Assembly: GCA_025354985.1 (NCBI GenBank)
Contig: JANXLU010000010.1
Coordinates: forward strand, 109,718-173,717
Reading direction: 5' to 3'
Source of the DNA: Chloroflexota bacterium
GTDB taxonomy: Bacteria > Chloroflexota > Anaerolineae > J036 > Brachytrichaceae
Length of the DNA: 64,000 nucleotides
Both the position numbers and the translations under genes were made by a program. The notes beneath the pieces were generated by a model. The model made no database searches, was not told the origin of the DNA, and was given only the letters and a program-made list of their open reading frames with translations. Below are positions 30,828 through 39,058 of this stretch, piece by piece. How positions within the stretch are numbered: position 1 is the first letter of the stretch; every line of letters starts with the position of its first letter.

Positions 30828-31031
30828 ATGTGTGTCATGTGCTCTCAATTCCCGCCATGGCCGATGTCCTCCGATCAAAAAAATATTTTGTTTTTGAGGA
30901 CATCCGAGGACATCGAAATTTGCACCAAACCCCGTAAATTTCCCATCCGGGCCAATAGTTACCCCACGCCCATGCTTGACACGAAAATTAGTTTACACCC
31001 ACACCCCGCATGGCACACCTATGGCCGGTAA
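30828..31031 (+). CDS. Possible leaderless 67-residue ORF ahead of the DUF6504-like gene
   Basis: ATG 30828 lies 6 nt after the LexA-controlled TATACT box, the same spacing as other leaderless genes here. The ORF overlaps the start of the next gene by 22 bp, which could couple translation. The peptide (starting MCVMCSQFPPWP) has no recognisable domain and covers a strong repeat/hairpin region, so it may be a leader peptide or chance. Confidence 0.3.
   Translation: MCVMCSQFPPWPMSSDQKNILFLRTSEDIEICTKPRKFPIRANSYPTPMLDTKISLHPHPAWHTYGR
30863..30914 (+). repeat. Three copies of GAGGACATC forming a hairpin and a 10-bp-phased direct repeat
   Basis: GATGTCCTC (30863-30871) is the inverted copy of GAGGACATC at 30896-30904 and again at 30906-30914. 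The direct copies are exactly 10 bp apart. The loop contains an A-run and a T-run that can extend the stem. It lies in the 5' region of the SOS-controlled dnaE2 transcript. Confidence 0.6.
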
Positions 31032-31270
31032 ACACCCAGATCATTGACATGGTCGAGATCGCCGATGGCCTGCCATTGGTCTTCACCTGGCACGGCCGCA
31101 CCCGCCGCGTAAAGCGTGTGCTGGCGGATTGGATGGCCGAGGGCGATTGGTGGGCCGAGGACGGTGGCGAGCAACATCGCTACCTGCTGATCCAAGCCGA
31201 GGCCCTCATCCTCACCCTGGCCCATGACCTTATCGCCAACACCTGGAGCGTCGCCCGCCTCGCCGATTGA
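31010..31270 (+). CDS. DUF6504-like small protein of the mutasome operon
   Basis: 86 aa. The pattern GLPLVFTWHGRTRRVKRVLADWMAEGDWWAEDGGEQHRYLLIQAEA fits the small family (DUF6504 type) usually encoded beside error-prone polymerase genes in Actinobacteria, Deinococcota and Chloroflexota; exact role unknown. It ends 5 bp before the dnaE2 ATG and lies behind a LexA box, so it is likely cotranscribed with dnaE2. Confidence 0.7.
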   Translation: MAHLWPVNTQIIDMVEIADGLPLVFTWHGRTRRVKRVLADWMAEGDWWAEDGGEQHRYLLIQAEALILTLAHDLIANTWSVARLAD

Positions 31271-31275
31271 CATCA

Positions 31276-34200
31276 ATGGAAGGCTTGTTCATCGCCCCGC
31301 GTCGCTACGCCGAGCTGCAATGCCGGTCGTATTTCTCGCTGCTCCAGGGCGCCTCATCGCCGGAACAGCTGGTCACGCAGGCGCACGCACAGGGATTGGC
31401 TGCCCTCGCGCTCACCGATTGGTTCTCAGTGGCCGGCATCCCCCGCTTCCAACGCGCCTGCGCAACGGTCGGGCTTAAGGGTGTCTACGGCGCCCAAATA
31501 CGCCTTGACCACGCGGGTGAGCTGGTGTTAATCGTACAAAATGATCTCGGTTGGCGCAACCTGTGTCGCCTGCTTTCGCTGGCACACGGAGGTCTCTCCG
31601 CACCTGAATCGGAAAAAGAGTGGATTGGAAAAGTCGACCCCGACTTGCACCTGGCCCAGTTGGAAAGCCTCAATGCCGGGCTCTTTGCCATTATGGATGC
31701 GCGCCGCGGCCCGGATGATGCCACCGCCCAATCGCTCAAACAACTCTTCGGCCCACGCTTGCGCCAGGGGCTCACCGATCATCTGCGCGCAGATGACGGT
31801 CGTATCAACATAGCCGCCGCCCGCCGCGCCGAAGCGCTGGACATTCCCATCATGATCATCGGTGACGTGATGCACCACGATCACGCCCACGGCAAGCTGC
31901 GCGATGTATTGCTCGCGATTGATCAGGGCCAAACCCTGACCGAGGCCCGCCTGACCGGGTCGCTCCCGGCCAATCATCAGGCCTGGCTGCGCGGCAGCTT
32001 CGCCCATGCCGCGCGCTTCCCGGATATGCCCGAGGCGTTGGTGGAGGGTGCACGGCTGGCGGATGCCTGCTCCTTTACCCTGGACATGCGCAACGTCACT
32101 CCGCCGCGGTTCGTATGCCCGGATGATCTCGATCCGCACGCCTATCTTGAACAACGCTGCTGGGCCGGCTTTGCCATCCGCTACGAGCCCGATGACGCCG
32201 AGGCCCGCATCCGGCTTACTCATGAGCTGTCCGTCGTGCAGCAAGCCGGGCTGAGCGAATATTTCCTGCACACCGCGGCGCTCTGCGATGAAGCCGATCG
32301 TCTGGCCATCAAACACAGCGGGCGGGGCAGCGCGGCCGGGGCGATGGTCAGCTATGTGCTCAATATCTCCCAGCTTTGCCCACTGCAGTTTGGCCTGTCC
32401 TTTGAGCGCTTTATCAACCCGCAGCGCACCTCACCCATCGACATCGATGTGGATTTTGACAGTAGCCGGCGCGACGAGATCATCCGCCATGCGCTGACCA
32501 TTCATGGACGTGAGCACGCCGCGCTCGTATGCGTGCACATCACCTACAGCACCCGGCTGGCCATGCGCGAGCTGGGCAAGGCGTTGGACTTGCCTCTTGA
32601 AACCACCACCCGCTACGCCCAGCTCTATGACCGGCATAGCCCGGGCAGCGCCGCCCACCGCATCGATCTCGAGCTCGACGAGGCCGGCGTGCCGCCCGAT
32701 AGCCGGCATCCGCTGCGTCTGTTTGCACAGCTCCTGCGCCGGATTGAAAACGTGCCCCGTCATCGCGGGCAACATCCCGGCGGCACCATCTTCACCCGTG
32801 AGCCACTGTGTGAATGGATGCCGATTGAGCGCGCCAGCATGCCCGGCCGCTATGTGGTGCAGTGGGATAAGGACGACATCGATGAGCTTGGCCTGCCAAA
32901 GCTGGATTTGCTCGGTCTGCGCAGCCTCACGCTCATTGGCGAATGTGAGCGCCTGCTGGAAAGCCGCTCGGGCACCGGCCAAAAAATCGACCTCAATGAG
33001 CTGCCCGGGGCAAACTATCTCCCCGACGCCCGCAATCATCGTTATGCCTCGCGCGCGGGCTATGTGCTGGCTGACGACCCGGTATGGAAGCAGTTGGAGG
33101 TGGGTGATGCCATCGGTTTGTTTCAGGTGCAAAGCCGCGCCCAGATTCAGCTGATCGACAAGACCAAGCCCGCCGATCTGATGGAGCTCGCCACCGAAAT
33201 CGCAATCATCCGCCCGGGCCCCATCCAGGGCGGTTTGCTCAAGGCCTATGTCGATCGCAAACGCGGGCTGGCACCCGTCACCTATTTGCACCCTAAGCTG
33301 GAACCATTGCTAAAGCGCACCCTTGGTGTGGCGGTGTTCCAGGAAAACCTGATGGATGTCGCGATCGCGCTGGCCGGGTTCTCGCCCGCCGACGCCGATT
33401 CATTGCGACGCGCCGCCAATCGCAAAAATGCCACCCAGGCCCTTGAGCAATGGCGCGGTCGTTTTATGACCGGGTGCTCGGAGAACGGCATTACCGACGA
33501 CATTGCCATCGCGGCGTTTGACACCGTCCGCGGGTTTGCCGCTTTCGGGTTTCTGCTCAGCCATTCTGCCAGCTTCGCCCGGCTCTCCTATCAAACAATG
33601 TGGCTCAAGCATCATCATCCGCAATATTTCTATGTCGGGCTCATGAATTCAGAATCCGGCTTCTACTCGGATCAAACCATCGCCGGTGATCTGCGCCGTC
33701 ATGGTCTGCGCATGCTCCCGTTGGATGCCCGCGAGAGCGGTTGGCAATACACCCCCGAGGGCCACAGTGGCATCCGCATTGGGTTTTGGCGGCTCAAGCA
33801 GTTTAACAAGCCCGCGTTTGAGGTGTTGGCCGCCGAGCGTGAACGCTCACCGTTTACCTCTCTGCGCGATTTTGCCCGGCGCGTGCCCATGCACCGCGAT
33901 GCGTTATATGAGCTCACCCGCTCCGGCGCATTGGATTATCTGGGTGAGCGCCGCACCCTGCTGTGGGAGCTCGGCGAAATCGCACCCAGGCTTGATCCGC
34001 TGCCGCTCATCCACCACACCACGCCTGTCGCCCTGGCCGGCCTTGATGCGCTTGCCCGGCTGGAATGGGATGTGGAAACTTCCGGTCTCAGCGCCGATGG
34101 CAACGTCATGAAGCACCTGCAACCCGTGCTCTCCGCCCAGGGCTTTATGACCCTGGCTGAAATCCGCGCCCTGCCGGATGGGGCACATTGCCGCGCCGCC

Positions 34201-34419
34201 GCACCCCCCTATATCTTTCAGCGTCCGGGCACCGCCAACGGCGTCTGTTTTATGGGGCTTGAATTTGACGATGGCCTGCTCGATCTCGTCATCTGGCCCC
34301 AGGTATACGAGAAATATCGCAGCTACATCCGCACATCGACTCTGCTCAAATTCGAAGGAACCGTGCAACACAACGGCGCCACCAGCTCGGTCATTTTTGA
34401 GCGCCCGGCGATGGATTGA
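31276..34419 (+). CDS. dnaE2: Error-prone DNA polymerase III alpha-type subunit DnaE2
   Basis: 1047 aa, shorter than replicative DnaE. The N-terminal PHP domain is degenerate (LQCRSYFSLLQGAS lacks the first metal His and ALTDWFS replaces the DH), as in non-proofreading DnaE2. The catalytic palm has the aspartates of PIDIDVDFDSSRRDEI (about residues 386-400). HRGQHPGGTIFT, GLFQVQSRAQIQ, IRPGPIQGG and FPADADSLRR-like segments match DnaE2. The HhH and a C-terminal OB domain (LDLVIWPQVYEKYR) follow. It performs mutagenic translesion synthesis with ImuB-like and RecA-like partners. Its operon is LexA-controlled. ATG 31276 lies 5 bp after the previous stop. Confidence 0.93.
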   Translation: MEGLFIAPRRYAELQCRSYFSLLQGASSPEQLVTQAHAQGLAALALTDWFSVAGIPRFQRACATVGLKGVYGAQIRLDHAGELVLIVQNDLGWRNLCRLLSLAHGGLSAPESEKEWIGKVDPDLHLAQLESLNAGLFAIMDARRGPDDATAQSLKQLFGPRLRQGLTDHLRADDGRINIAAARRAEALDIPIMIIGDVMHHDHAHGKLRDVLLAIDQGQTLTEARLTGSLPANHQAWLRGSFAHAARFPDMPEALVEGARLADACSFTLDMRNVTPPRFVCPDDLDPHAYLEQRCWAGFAIRYEPDDAEARIRLTHELSVVQQAGLSEYFLHTAALCDEADRLAIKHSGRGSAAGAMVSYVLNISQLCPLQFGLSFERFINPQRTSPIDIDVDFDSSRRDEIIRHALTIHGREHAALVCVHITYSTRLAMRELGKALDLPLETTTRYAQLYDRHSPGSAAHRIDLELDEAGVPPDSRHPLRLFAQLLRRIENVPRHRGQHPGGTIFTREPLCEWMPIERASMPGRYVVQWDKDDIDELGLPKLDLLGLRSLTLIGECERLLESRSGTGQKIDLNELPGANYLPDARNHRYASRAGYVLADDPVWKQLEVGDAIGLFQVQSRAQIQLIDKTKPADLMELATEIAIIRPGPIQGGLLKAYVDRKRGLAPVTYLHPKLEPLLKRTLGVAVFQENLMDVAIALAGFSPADADSLRRAANRKNATQALEQWRGRFMTGCSENGITDDIAIAAFDTVRGFAAFGFLLSHSASFARLSYQTMWLKHHHPQYFYVGLMNSESGFYSDQTIAGDLRRHGLRMLPLDARESGWQYTPEGHSGIRIGFWRLKQFNKPAFEVLAAERERSPFTSLRDFARRVPMHRDALYELTRSGALDYLGERRTLLWELGEIAPRLDPLPLIHHTTPVALAGLDALARLEWDVETSGLSADGNVMKHLQPVLSAQGFMTLAEIRALPDGAHCRAAAPPYIFQRPGTANGVCFMGLEFDDGLLDLVIWPQVYEKYRSYIRTSTLLKFEGTVQHNGATSSVIFERPAMD

Positions 34420-34445
34420 TAATATCCCGATTCAGGAGCATCCGC

Positions 34446-34847
34446 ATGCCAGCCAAAATCATCCGCCAGACTATTACCATCCCGGCCACGCCTCATGAGG
34501 TCTACGAGACCATCCTCGATTCGCGCAAACATACCCGCCTCACCGGTGACAAGGCATCCATGAGTCGCAAGGTGAGTGGCGCCACCTCGTCATTTGGCGG
34601 CTACGCAACCGGCAAGAATATCGAACTGATCCCCGATGAAAAAATCGTGCAAACCTGGCACGCCAGTGACTGGCCCGAAGGTGCGGATTCAACGATTACC
34701 TATGTCTTCAAGACGGTGCCCAATGGAACCCAACTTTCCTTTACCCACCGGGGCGTGCCCGAAGACCACATCAACGACATCAAGCAGGGCTGGCTGGATT
34801 TTTATTGGACACCGCTCCGCAGGATGTTTGCCCCAAAATCCAAATAA
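34446..34847 (+). CDS. AHSA1/SRPBCC-domain protein
   Basis: 133 aa. A helix-grip fold: QTITIPATPHEVYETILDSRKHTRLTGDKASMSR, GGYATGKNIELIPDEKIVQTW, STITYVFKTVPNGTQLSFTHRGVPED and the final GWLDFYWTPLRRMF are standard AHSA1 landmarks. It could bind a hydrophobic ligand or act as an Hsp90-cochaperone-like protein; unknown. AGGAG precedes the ATG at normal distance. Confidence 0.88.
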   Translation: MPAKIIRQTITIPATPHEVYETILDSRKHTRLTGDKASMSRKVSGATSSFGGYATGKNIELIPDEKIVQTWHASDWPEGADSTITYVFKTVPNGTQLSFTHRGVPEDHINDIKQGWLDFYWTPLRRMFAPKSK

Positions 34848-34892
34848 CACAATCCCGACCTGATAAACACCTCCAACCTTGTAAACCACCTA

Positions 34893-35366
34893 ATGGATGA
34901 CTCACAAGAGCCCATCAGCGACGAAGACAATTGGCTCCACGCTGAAACCATCGTCTGTCTCAATTGCTTTGAAGCGCTATATCGCGTGGATCACTCGCCG
35001 TTCTACTACTCGGTAAATTTCTATTGTGACCAGTGCGCCAACCGTGCCGAGGTAAGCGCCAACGATCCTGTCATCCACGAGTTGCGCGCCGAGTTGTCCA
35101 ACCGCCACGCTCTGACCAATGAAACCCTGACTCAGGCCATAGAGACCCGTCTGCGCGCCTGCAATTGTGGTGGTCACTACGCCAGCTCAGCCGCCCGCCG
35201 CTGCTACAAATGCAATGCCGTGGTTGTGCCTGATGTGCGCGATGTCGATCTTTGGCCGTCCAGCTTCACCCCAAAAGCCGACGACTACGAACCCACTCCA
35301 CCGGAATCCGAGGCCGCCACCCACTACCTCGAAACCCACGTCCGCACCACCAACTTGTGGCGCTAA
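34893..35366 (+). CDS. Hypothetical protein with two zinc-ribbon-like cysteine clusters
   Basis: 157 aa. Cysteine pairs CLNC and CDQC (residues about 23-26 and 46-49) form one probable zinc ribbon. CNC and CYKC (about 92-94 and 108-111) form a second. Between them is a helix (VIHELRAELSNRHALTNETLTQAIETRL), and the tail is acidic and proline-rich. No family recognised; possibly a nucleic-acid or protein-interaction module. It stands alone between AHSA1 and hydrolase genes. Confidence 0.65.
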   Translation: MDDSQEPISDEDNWLHAETIVCLNCFEALYRVDHSPFYYSVNFYCDQCANRAEVSANDPVIHELRAELSNRHALTNETLTQAIETRLRACNCGGHYASSAARRCYKCNAVVVPDVRDVDLWPSSFTPKADDYEPTPPESEAATHYLETHVRTTNLWR

Positions 35367-35459
35367 TTCATCTCAAATCAGAATATCATTTTAGTAATAC
35401 TATCGTGATATGACCGTGATCAAAATGATCTATATTCACCGGGTCTTATAGCAAGAAAA

Positions 35460-36269
35460 ATGTGGAACTCAGAATTCATCCAATCCAACGGAATCAAACT
35501 TCATTACACGCGCACCGGTGGCGCGCACCCGGTCATGCTACTGCTGCACGGCTTTTCGGATGACGGACTATGTTGGTCACCCATCGCCGAGCACCTACAA
35601 AGCGACTGGGATGTGATCATGGTGGATGCCCGCGGCCATGGCAAATCGGATGGCCCGGTAAGCGGATACAGCTCCGATCAACACGCCGCCGATGTGGCCG
35701 GTCTGATCAGCGCGCTCAAGCTGGAGAAGCCCATCGTAACCGGACACTCAATGGGCGCCATTACTGCGCTCATGCTTGCAGCGTTGCACCCGGGGCTGCC
35801 ACGCGCAGTCGTCCTTGAAGACCCGCCACCATTCTGGTCGCCCCCAACCGCGCTGGTTGGCGAAGCCACGCGCCGGAACGGCATGTCACATTGGATCGTG
35901 GAGCTCAAACGCAAGACCCGTGAAGAAATGCTGGCGGAGTGCAAGATGGCGTCACCGACCTGGCCGGAGGCCGAGCTCGGTCCGTGGGTGGATTCCAAGC
36001 TGCGTTTTTCGTTCAATGTGCTCGGTGATTTTGCAGCGCCTCCGACAATGTTGCGCGGACTGCTGCCATCCATAACCTGCCCGGCCCTCTTGATCACATC
36101 CGAAAACGCGCTTGGAGGTATCACAAACCCCACCCAGGCGGCGGACCTCCAGACACTGATCCCGCACCTGACAATCAGGAATATTCAGGGGGCCGGTCAC
36201 AGTATCCGTCGTGAGCAACCCGCTGCCTTCCTAGACACCCTAGCTACGTTCGTCAGCCGGCTCGCATGA
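35460..36269 (+). CDS. Alpha/beta hydrolase
   Basis: 269 aa. LLLHGFSDDGLCW forms the oxyanion region, DARGHGKSDGP follows, the nucleophile Ser is in GHSMG (about residue 98) and the catalytic His is in GAGHSIRRE (about 245). Similar to esterases and haloperoxidase-like hydrolases; substrate unknown. The copy TATCGTGATA (35401-35410) of the motif near icd lies 50 bp upstream. Its 3' end overlaps xseA convergently by 17 bp. Confidence 0.9.
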   Translation: MWNSEFIQSNGIKLHYTRTGGAHPVMLLLHGFSDDGLCWSPIAEHLQSDWDVIMVDARGHGKSDGPVSGYSSDQHAADVAGLISALKLEKPIVTGHSMGAITALMLAALHPGLPRAVVLEDPPPFWSPPTALVGEATRRNGMSHWIVELKRKTREEMLAECKMASPTWPEAELGPWVDSKLRFSFNVLGDFAAPPTMLRGLLPSITCPALLITSENALGGITNPTQAADLQTLIPHLTIRNIQGAGHSIRREQPAAFLDTLATFVSRLA

Positions 36270-37488
36270 CATCAAATTCACCGTGCGCCAGCCTGACGTG
36301 CAGACGTTCGTCCGGCGCAACCTCATCGGCTGCGCGCACCACGGCGCCGTCCAGCTTTGAAACAATGGCATATCCGCGGGCCAGAGTTGCCCGCGGACTG
36401 AGCGCCTCCAACCTGCCGAGGAGTGCTTGCACGTGTGCCCTGCGCACCTGAACATCCGATGCCATCGCGCGCTGCAACCGGCCATTCAATTCCTTTACGC
36501 GCAAGGTCTGATTGGCCAACTGCTGTGCCGGGCTGAGCGCACGCATTGCACGCTGCAAGGAATCGAGGTGCTTGCGGGCATCGGCCACCTGCGCCAGCAT
36601 CAGCGCGTCCAGCCGGAGCCCGGCGCCGTCCACCCATTGTTGCAACTCGCTGGAATCCGGCGTGATCAATTCAGCCGCCGCGCTCGGAGTTGGCGCGCGA
36701 ACGTCGGCGGCAAAATCGGTGAGGGTAAAGTCCACTTCGTGCCCAACGCCGCTCACGGTTGGCACACGCGAGGCCGCCACTGCGCGCACCACGCGCTCGT
36801 CGTTAAAGGCCCAAAGCTCCTCCAAGCTGCCACCACCACGCGCGATCAAGATGACACCCGGCGGTTCGGCCAGGCCATTCAACCGTGCAATGGCGCGCAC
36901 AATTTGCGCCGGTGCATCGGCGCCTTGCACCAACGTTGCGGCCAAAACCACATGGATCATCGGAAAGCGCCGCCGCAATACGTTCAAAATATCCTGGAAC
37001 GCTGCTGCGGTTGCGCTTGTGACGACGCCCAGCACCCGCGGAAACTGCGGCAATGTGCGCTTGCGTTCGTTCTCAAACAGGCCCTCGGTTTGCAGCTTCT
37101 GCTTAAGCCGTTCAAACTCGACAAACAAATCACCGGCGCCGGTCGTCTCCAAGTGTTCGACATATAGTTGATAGGCGCCATCGCGCTCGTATACGCTGAC
37201 ACGCCCGCGCGCGGTGACCGCGTCCCCATCTCGCGGGCGATAGGCACCCAGGCGCGCAACGCTGCTTCGCCACATTGCGCACTTGATCTGGGCTCCGCCA
37301 TCCTTTAGCGTAAAGTAGATATGTCCGCTTGCCGGGCGACTCACATTGCTCAGCTCGCCACGCACACGTACATCCTGCAGCTCGGGTTCGTCCTCAAACA
37401 AGGCCTTGATGTGCGCGGTCAAGTCGCCCACCGACCAGGGTTCAGGCGCGGAATCCGCAGGCAACAAAAATGGTTGAAACGTGCGCAT
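36253..37488 (-). CDS. xseA: Exodeoxyribonuclease VII large subunit
   Basis: 411 aa. N-terminal OB-fold (VRGELSNVSRPASGHIYFTLKDGGAQIKCAMW, about 40-75) and the catalytic domain with GVVTSATAAAFQDILNVLRRRFP, ILIARGGGSLEELWAFNDE and VSGVGHEVDFTLTDFAADVRAPTPSAAAE, then a coiled coil. Degrades single-stranded DNA with XseB, whose gene is not in this window. A TAAAAT box 8 nt before the ATG suggests a leaderless message. Confidence 0.95.
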   Translation of the reverse strand: MRTFQPFLLPADSAPEPWSVGDLTAHIKALFEDEPELQDVRVRGELSNVSRPASGHIYFTLKDGGAQIKCAMWRSSVARLGAYRPRDGDAVTARGRVSVYERDGAYQLYVEHLETTGAGDLFVEFERLKQKLQTEGLFENERKRTLPQFPRVLGVVTSATAAAFQDILNVLRRRFPMIHVVLAATLVQGADAPAQIVRAIARLNGLAEPPGVILIARGGGSLEELWAFNDERVVRAVAASRVPTVSGVGHEVDFTLTDFAADVRAPTPSAAAELITPDSSELQQWVDGAGLRLDALMLAQVADARKHLDSLQRAMRALSPAQQLANQTLRVKELNGRLQRAMASDVQVRRAHVQALLGRLEALSPRATLARGYAIVSKLDGAVVRAADEVAPDERLHVRLAHGEFDVMRAG

Positions 37489-37527
37489 ACTGAATGATTT
37501 TAGTAGCTGGGTATTTCACATTCACAG

Positions 37528-37556
37528 TTGCGCAATTTTTATCCCTCGCTTATACT
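37528..37556 (+). promoter_or_regulatory. Promoter of the MHS-family transporter gene
   Basis: TTGCGC (37528-37533), a 17-bp spacer and TATACT (37551-37556), followed by a leader of about 60 nt before ATG 37625. Confidence 0.5.
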
Positions 37557-37624
37557 ATTTTAAGGTTCTCCGGTCTACGAAGCAAATCTCCATCTCTACC
37601 AAGAACAAATTAGCAGGTAACCAT

Positions 37625-39016
37625 ATGGCACAAACAGCAGTTCCCATCGCAATTGCGGCACCAGCCGAACAGGGCATCAAAAAGATTATTTTTGCCTCTG
37701 CCGCCGGCACGATGATCGAATGGTACGACTTCTATATATTCGGCAGCCTGGCATCGACCATCGCCAGCAAGTTCTATCAGACAGGCACGGCGTTGGGTGA
37801 CATCATCGCCTGGCTGGCCGCGTTTGCGGTTGGCTTTCTTGTGCGTCCCTTTGGCGCCATCGTCTTCGGGCGCATTGGCGATCTCATTGGGCGTAAATAC
37901 ACGTTTCTTGTAACCATGACCCTGATGGGGTTGTGCACGTTTGCAGTAGGGTTGCTCCCTACCGCCGAAACCATCGGCCCACTCGCCGGCATTATCCTAA
38001 TTCTGCTGCGCATTCTGCAAGGTTTGGCGCTTGGAGGCGAGTATGGTGGCGCGGCAACTTACGTGGCCGAACACGCACCGGCAAACAGGCGCGGCTTCTA
38101 TACCAGCTTTATTCAGATCACCGCCACACTCGGCTTATTCCTCTCCCTTGGCGTGATTTTGGCCACCCGGCTTGGGCTGGGGGATGCCGCATTCAAGGAT
38201 TTTGGCTGGCGAATACCATTCCTTGTTTCGATCCTACTCGTCGGTCTTTCACTGTATATACGGTTGTCATTGCGGGAATCGCCGATGTATCAAAAGTTGA
38301 AGACGGCGGGCAAAACATCGACCAACCCACTCCGGGAGAGCTTTGCCAACCCATTCAATCGCAAGTGGGTGATTTTGGCTTTGCTTGGCGCCACGATGGG
38401 TCAGGGTGTGGTTTGGTATACCGGGCAGTTCTACGCGCTGTATTATCTGCAGAACATCTTCAAGCTAAACCTGGTGGATTCCAACCTGATCGTTGGTATT
38501 GCAATCTTGTGCGCCACACCGCTGTTTGTCGTTTTTGGTGCGCTATCCGACCGCATTGGACGTAAGCCGATCATGCTGGCGGGCATGGCATTGGCCGTGT
38601 TGACCTATTACCCGATTTACACCACGATGCAACAATTTGCTCCCTGGATCGGCAATGATGGCAAGACCCTAAGTGGCGCCTACAGCCCGTTTGTCCTCGG
38701 CATCCTCGTATTCATCCAGGTCGTGTATGTAACGATGGTCTACGGGCCAATTGCTGCGTTCCTGGTCGAGTTGTTCCCAACCAAGATTCGCTACACCTCA
38801 ATGTCACTGCCGTATCACATCGGCAATGGTGTGTTTGGTGGAATGGTGCCAATCATCGGGCTCTCAATGATTCAGGCAACCGGCAACAACTTTGCCGGGC
38901 TTTGGTATCCCATGCTGATCGCAGCCGTTTGTTGCGTGATCGGTTTCCTATTCGTAAAAGAGACCAATCACGTGGACATCACCGCCGACAGCACTCAGGC
39001 CCAGTTCAAGAGCTAG
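37625..39016 (+). CDS. MFS transporter, metabolite:H+ symporter (MHS) family
   Basis: 463 aa with 12 predicted helices. MHS signatures: FASAAGTMIEWYDFYIFGSLAS at the N-terminus, GRIGDLIGRKYTFLVTM (motif A), LLILRILQGLALGGEYGGAATYVAEHAP and the second-half ALSDRIGRKPIMLAGM. Members carry shikimate, proline/betaine, 2-oxoglutarate or citrate in with protons; this substrate is unknown. ATG 37625 is chosen over a longer frame whose N-terminus would cover the promoter. Confidence 0.92.
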   Translation: MAQTAVPIAIAAPAEQGIKKIIFASAAGTMIEWYDFYIFGSLASTIASKFYQTGTALGDIIAWLAAFAVGFLVRPFGAIVFGRIGDLIGRKYTFLVTMTLMGLCTFAVGLLPTAETIGPLAGIILILLRILQGLALGGEYGGAATYVAEHAPANRRGFYTSFIQITATLGLFLSLGVILATRLGLGDAAFKDFGWRIPFLVSILLVGLSLYIRLSLRESPMYQKLKTAGKTSTNPLRESFANPFNRKWVILALLGATMGQGVVWYTGQFYALYYLQNIFKLNLVDSNLIVGIAILCATPLFVVFGALSDRIGRKPIMLAGMALAVLTYYPIYTTMQQFAPWIGNDGKTLSGAYSPFVLGILVFIQVVYVTMVYGPIAAFLVELFPTKIRYTSMSLPYHIGNGVFGGMVPIIGLSMIQATGNNFAGLWYPMLIAAVCCVIGFLFVKETNHVDITADSTQAQFKS

Positions 39017-39018
39017 CT

Positions 39019-39058
39019 CACTGTGGCGGGAGCGGAAGATTACGCTCCCGCCACAGTG
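39019..39058. terminator. Bidirectional terminator hairpin between convergent genes
   Basis: A perfect 16-bp stem, CACTGTGGCGGGAGCG (39019-39034) with its complement at 39043-39058 and an 8-base loop, fills the gap between the transporter and SDR stop codons. It has no T-run, so it may act with Rho or mainly protect 3' ends. Confidence 0.65.

Noticed and set aside
32431..33291. 286-residue minus-strand frame inside dnaE2, and similar antisense frames in rhamnosidase, nitronate monooxygenase and ImuB genes
   Set aside because: Shadows of well-supported genes; no domain pattern of their own.
37481..37624. 48-residue N-terminal extension of the MHS transporter
   Set aside because: It covers the promoter (TATACT at 37551) and precedes the normal family N-terminus.
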